NCBI GenBank assembly: GCA_049296795.1
Contig: JBAQTC010000030.1
Location: 91,654-155,653, forward strand
Direction: 5' to 3'
Length of the DNA: 64,000 bases
Source: CAXNKH01 sp049296795
Lineage (GTDB): Bacteria > Pseudomonadota > Gammaproteobacteria > Burkholderiales > Burkholderiaceae_C
Positions 61,679 to 64,000 of this stretch are shown here, piece after piece. A program made the translations under genes and the position numbers. How positions within the stretch are numbered: position 1 is the stretch's first letter; each line of letters starts with the position of its first letter. The notes under the pieces are model-generated. The model saw only the letters and a program-made list of their open reading frames with translations. It had not been told where the DNA came from and did no database searches.

Positions 61679-62842
61679 ATGGAATCAACTGCAGAGCACC
61701 CTAACCAAAGGCCCAGCATCCTGATCGTTGACGATCTACCTGACAATTTGTTGCTATTGTCGAATTTATTGAAAGACAACTACCACGTCAAAGTCGCTAA
61801 CAGCGGCGCCAAGGCGCTGGAATCGGCCCGCTCCGCCAACAAGCCCGATCTGATTTTGCTCGACATCATGATGCCCCAGATGTCGGGTTATGAGGTGATC
61901 GCCCAACTCAAAACCGATGAAAGCACCCGTCATATACCGGTGCTGTTTATCACGGCCCTGGGCAGCGAAAAGGAACAGGCCAAGGGTCTGGAACTCGGCG
62001 CCCAAGACTACATCAGCAAACCTTTCTCGCCACCGATTCTGCTGGCGCGGGTCAAAACCCATCTCAATATCAAGGCGTTCGAAGACCTGTTACGCGACCA
62101 AAAAGCCTTTCTCGAAGCCGAAGTCGCAAAACGCACCCTAGAGCTGACGGCGATTCAGGATGTCACTATTTTGGTAATGGCCTCGATGGCGGAAACCCGA
62201 GACGTCGAAACCGGCAACCACATTCTGCGGACCCAGCATTACGTCAAATTATTGGCCCAGCATCTCAGAAACCATCCTCGATTTGCTTATTTTCTTGACG
62301 ATAAAACCATTGAGATGCTGTTCAAATCAGCCCCTTTACATGACATTGGCAAGGTCGGCATTCCTGACCACATTTTGCTCAAACCGGGACGCTACACGCC
62401 CGAAGAATTTGCCGTCATGAAAGAGCACCCCAGGCTGGGGCGTGAGGCGATTGAGCGGGCTGAGACCATGTTGGGCATGCAGGTCGAATTCCTGCGCTTT
62501 GCCAAGGAAATCTCTTACTCGCACCAGGAAAAATGGGATGGCACGGGTTATCCCCAGGGACTGTCCGGTGACGACATCCCAATTTCAGCCCGCTTAATGG
62601 CTTTGGCCGACGTTTACGACGCTTTGATCAGCCGGCGTGTTTATAAAGAACCGATGCCTCACGAGAAAGCCCGCGCCATCATCGTGGCCGGCAAGAATCA
62701 GCACTTTGACCCGGATGTGGTTACTGCTTTTTTGGCCCTGGAAACCGAGTTTCAAGCCATTGCTGCGCGCTATACCGACAGTTCAGAAACCATTGCAGCC
62801 AAAATGGGGCAGCTGGGCTTAGAACAACATCCTGTGATCTGA
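61679..62842 (+). CDS. Response regulator with HD-GYP phosphodiesterase domain
   Basis: 387 residues. The receiver domain (about 12-130) has Asp19/Asp20-type acidic pair (IVDDLPDN), phospho-acceptor Asp62 (LILLDIMMPQMSG), Thr (FITALG) and Lys (SKPFSPPI). A coiled linker leads to an HD-GYP domain (about 155-365) with LHDIGKVGIPD (His221, Asp222) and DGTGYPQG (GYP at 290-292). Such proteins hydrolyse cyclic di-GMP in the cytoplasm. AAGGAAAG lies five bases upstream. The histidine kinase gene starts 36 bases later and is the likely partner. Confidence 0.94.
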   Translation: MESTAEHPNQRPSILIVDDLPDNLLLLSNLLKDNYHVKVANSGAKALESARSANKPDLILLDIMMPQMSGYEVIAQLKTDESTRHIPVLFITALGSEKEQAKGLELGAQDYISKPFSPPILLARVKTHLNIKAFEDLLRDQKAFLEAEVAKRTLELTAIQDVTILVMASMAETRDVETGNHILRTQHYVKLLAQHLRNHPRFAYFLDDKTIEMLFKSAPLHDIGKVGIPDHILLKPGRYTPEEFAVMKEHPRLGREAIERAETMLGMQVEFLRFAKEISYSHQEKWDGTGYPQGLSGDDIPISARLMALADVYDALISRRVYKEPMPHEKARAIIVAGKNQHFDPDVVTAFLALETEFQAIAARYTDSSETIAAKMGQLGLEQHPVI

Positions 62843-62878
62843 TCGCTCACCCACCTCGTTGACTTCAAGCGCCAGATC

Positions 62879-64000
62879 ATGAAAATCGCCAGCGCCAACA
62901 GGGTCACGATTGCCCTGATCCTTGTCACTTCCCTCATCAGCGTAGTCAGCCTGGTGCAGACCAAGCTGGCCGAAAACAATAAATACCAGTCCCTGCTTGC
63001 ACTGAATCAGGCTCAGGATCATCTCGATCATTTCTCCGAAGGCCGCGAAATCCTGACCGAAGCCATGCGGGGTTTTGCCACCACCGGCAAGTCACGCTTT
63101 TCGGATCGCTACCAAAAAGAACTCGTCACTGATCGCCACATCGAACAAGCCGTACTGAACTTGAGACAATTGACCAAGGTTGATGATGCCTTGGGCTTGA
63201 TTGCCCAGGCACACCAGGTGTCTGACGCCATGATTCAGATAGAGCGCTATATCCTGGAAGAAGCCCGGCCAGGTGACTACCGTCTGAGTACCGCCATGGC
63301 ATTTGATGAGAGTTATCACGAGCTCAAAGTGCTGTTTCTGGACTTGCTGAGACAGGCAAGGCTAGAAATCACCCATCGCCATCAGGCCGACTTGCAACGC
63401 AGCACGCAACAACTGCAGTTTTATGATGTGTTGAGCCTGCTGGCCGTCACCGTTAATTTTCTAGTCGTGATCTTGGTCTTGTTTTATTTTTACCAGCGCC
63501 GCTTGGTAGCACCACTGGAGAATTTAACCCGAGCAGCCAGTTCTTTGCTTTCTAACGAAACCCGTGTGAATTTATTGATACCCGAGGCGGGGTCGGAGAT
63601 CAAGGCATTAATCCAGGTACTGGCCAACTATCAGCAATCCGTTCTCCAAATCAAACACGCACAAACCGAATTATTGGCCAAAGAGGCTCAGCTGAACCAG
63701 AGCAACCTCAACCTGTCGCAAACTAACCAGGCGCTGGAGCAGCTGATGCGGCTTAAAAGCGACTTCCTGGCCAACATGAGCCACGAAATCCGAACCCCGA
63801 TGAACGCCATCATCGGCATGACCTATTTGGCCCAACAAGGCCAACCCGATGCCAAGCTGAGCAACTACCTCAACAAAATCGCCCAAGCCTCCAAGCAACT
63901 GCTCTCCATCATCAACGACATTCTCGATACCAGCAAAATCGAAGCCGGCAAGCTCGAGATCGAGGCCGTTGAGTTCAGCCTGGAAACCGTGTTCGAGCAG
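62879..64000 (+). CDS. Sensor histidine kinase (3' part beyond window)
   Basis: 374 codons are open to the window end; the start ATG is at 62879 with no strong ribosome site. One membrane helix is at residues 7-24 (VTIALILVTSLISVVSLV), a periplasmic or four-helix sensor region follows, and a second helix (LLAVTVNFLVVILVLFYFY) is at about residues 186-205. A HAMP-like linker and coiled coil precede the HisKA H-box SHEIRTPMNAIIGMTYLA with phospho-accepting His near residue 301. The ATPase domain, and any receiver domain, are missing. It pairs with the HD-GYP response regulator upstream. Confidence 0.9.
   Translation, partial: MKIASANRVTIALILVTSLISVVSLVQTKLAENNKYQSLLALNQAQDHLDHFSEGREILTEAMRGFATTGKSRFSDRYQKELVTDRHIEQAVLNLRQLTKVDDALGLIAQAHQVSDAMIQIERYILEEARPGDYRLSTAMAFDESYHELKVLFLDLLRQARLEITHRHQADLQRSTQQLQFYDVLSLLAVTVNFLVVILVLFYFYQRRLVAPLENLTRAASSLLSNETRVNLLIPEAGSEIKALIQVLANYQQSVLQIKHAQTELLAKEAQLNQSNLNLSQTNQALEQLMRLKSDFLANMSHEIRTPMNAIIGMTYLAQQGQPDAKLSNYLNKIAQASKQLLSIINDILDTSKIEAGKLEIEAVEFSLETVFEQ

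Noticed and set aside
1..64000. CRISPR arrays, rRNA genes and intact insertion sequences
   Set aside because: No regularly spaced repeats, rRNA segments or transposase genes with flanking inverted repeats were seen.

Overview
The window is chromosomal DNA from a betaproteobacterium, most likely Burkholderiales and probably Comamonadaceae. Three features support this: tripartite tricarboxylate (Bug) receptors occur repeatedly next to degradative genes; smc-zipA-ligA-def run divergently from dapC-dapD-pilT-like-dapE-prmB; and a box-type benzoyl-CoA oxidation cluster sits beside an HAAT transporter and pobA. No species can be named from sequence reading alone.

Layout. (1) 1-7608, minus strand: a six-gene operon (binding protein, fused permease and ATPase of the iron(III)/AfuABC ABC type, then MmgE/PrpD, PdxA-like and isopropylmalate/isocitrate dehydrogenase-like enzymes) behind a well-formed promoter at about 7758-7793. 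It looks like uptake and breakdown of an unknown organic acid. (2) 8100-23172: housekeeping. A UspA protein is followed by def-ligA-zipA-smc on the minus strand and dapC-dapD-pilT/U-like-dapE-prmB-ABC-F on the plus strand. (3) 23173-39283: accessory metabolism and transport. This holds a SulP carrier, an SDR with an altered active site, three Bug receptors, a DUF3500 protein, an exported methyltransferase-like protein, a DMT exporter, an amidohydrolase, a TRAP transporter and a lipoprotein solute-binding protein.

(4) 39376-45673: a 6.3-kb integrative element inserted in the 3' half of a tRNA-Asn(GUU) gene, bounded by a perfect 46-bp direct repeat. It carries a tyrosine integrase, a very small ORF, a ribbon-helix-helix regulator, a HUH-type replication/nicking protein, a serine recombinase, a small putative lipoprotein, an alpha/beta-hydrolase-like protein, and a protein with a central GIY-YIG nuclease domain flanked by three DNA-binding-like repeats on each side. 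The last protein and the gene combination are the most novel content of the window.

(5) 45790-57968: aerobic aromatic degradation. A DEDDh exonuclease is translationally coupled to boxB-boxC on the minus strand. Divergently lie a flavodoxin-like protein, benzoate-CoA ligase, a five-gene HAAT importer and pobA. Benzoate would be imported, activated to benzoyl-CoA and epoxidised/cleaved by BoxB/BoxC, while 4-hydroxybenzoate would go to protocatechuate by PobA. The BoxB reductase gene (boxA), the semialdehyde dehydrogenase and a BoxR regulator are not in the window. (6) 57975-64000: a YgiQ-type radical SAM protein, a pair of short ChrA proteins, an HD-GYP response regulator and the start of a histidine kinase cut by the window end.

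The only stretch above 300 bases without a convincing gene is 7609-8099. It holds the operon promoter, short tandem repeats and possibly a decayed 40-codon reading frame. No rRNA, CRISPR array or intact insertion sequence was seen.
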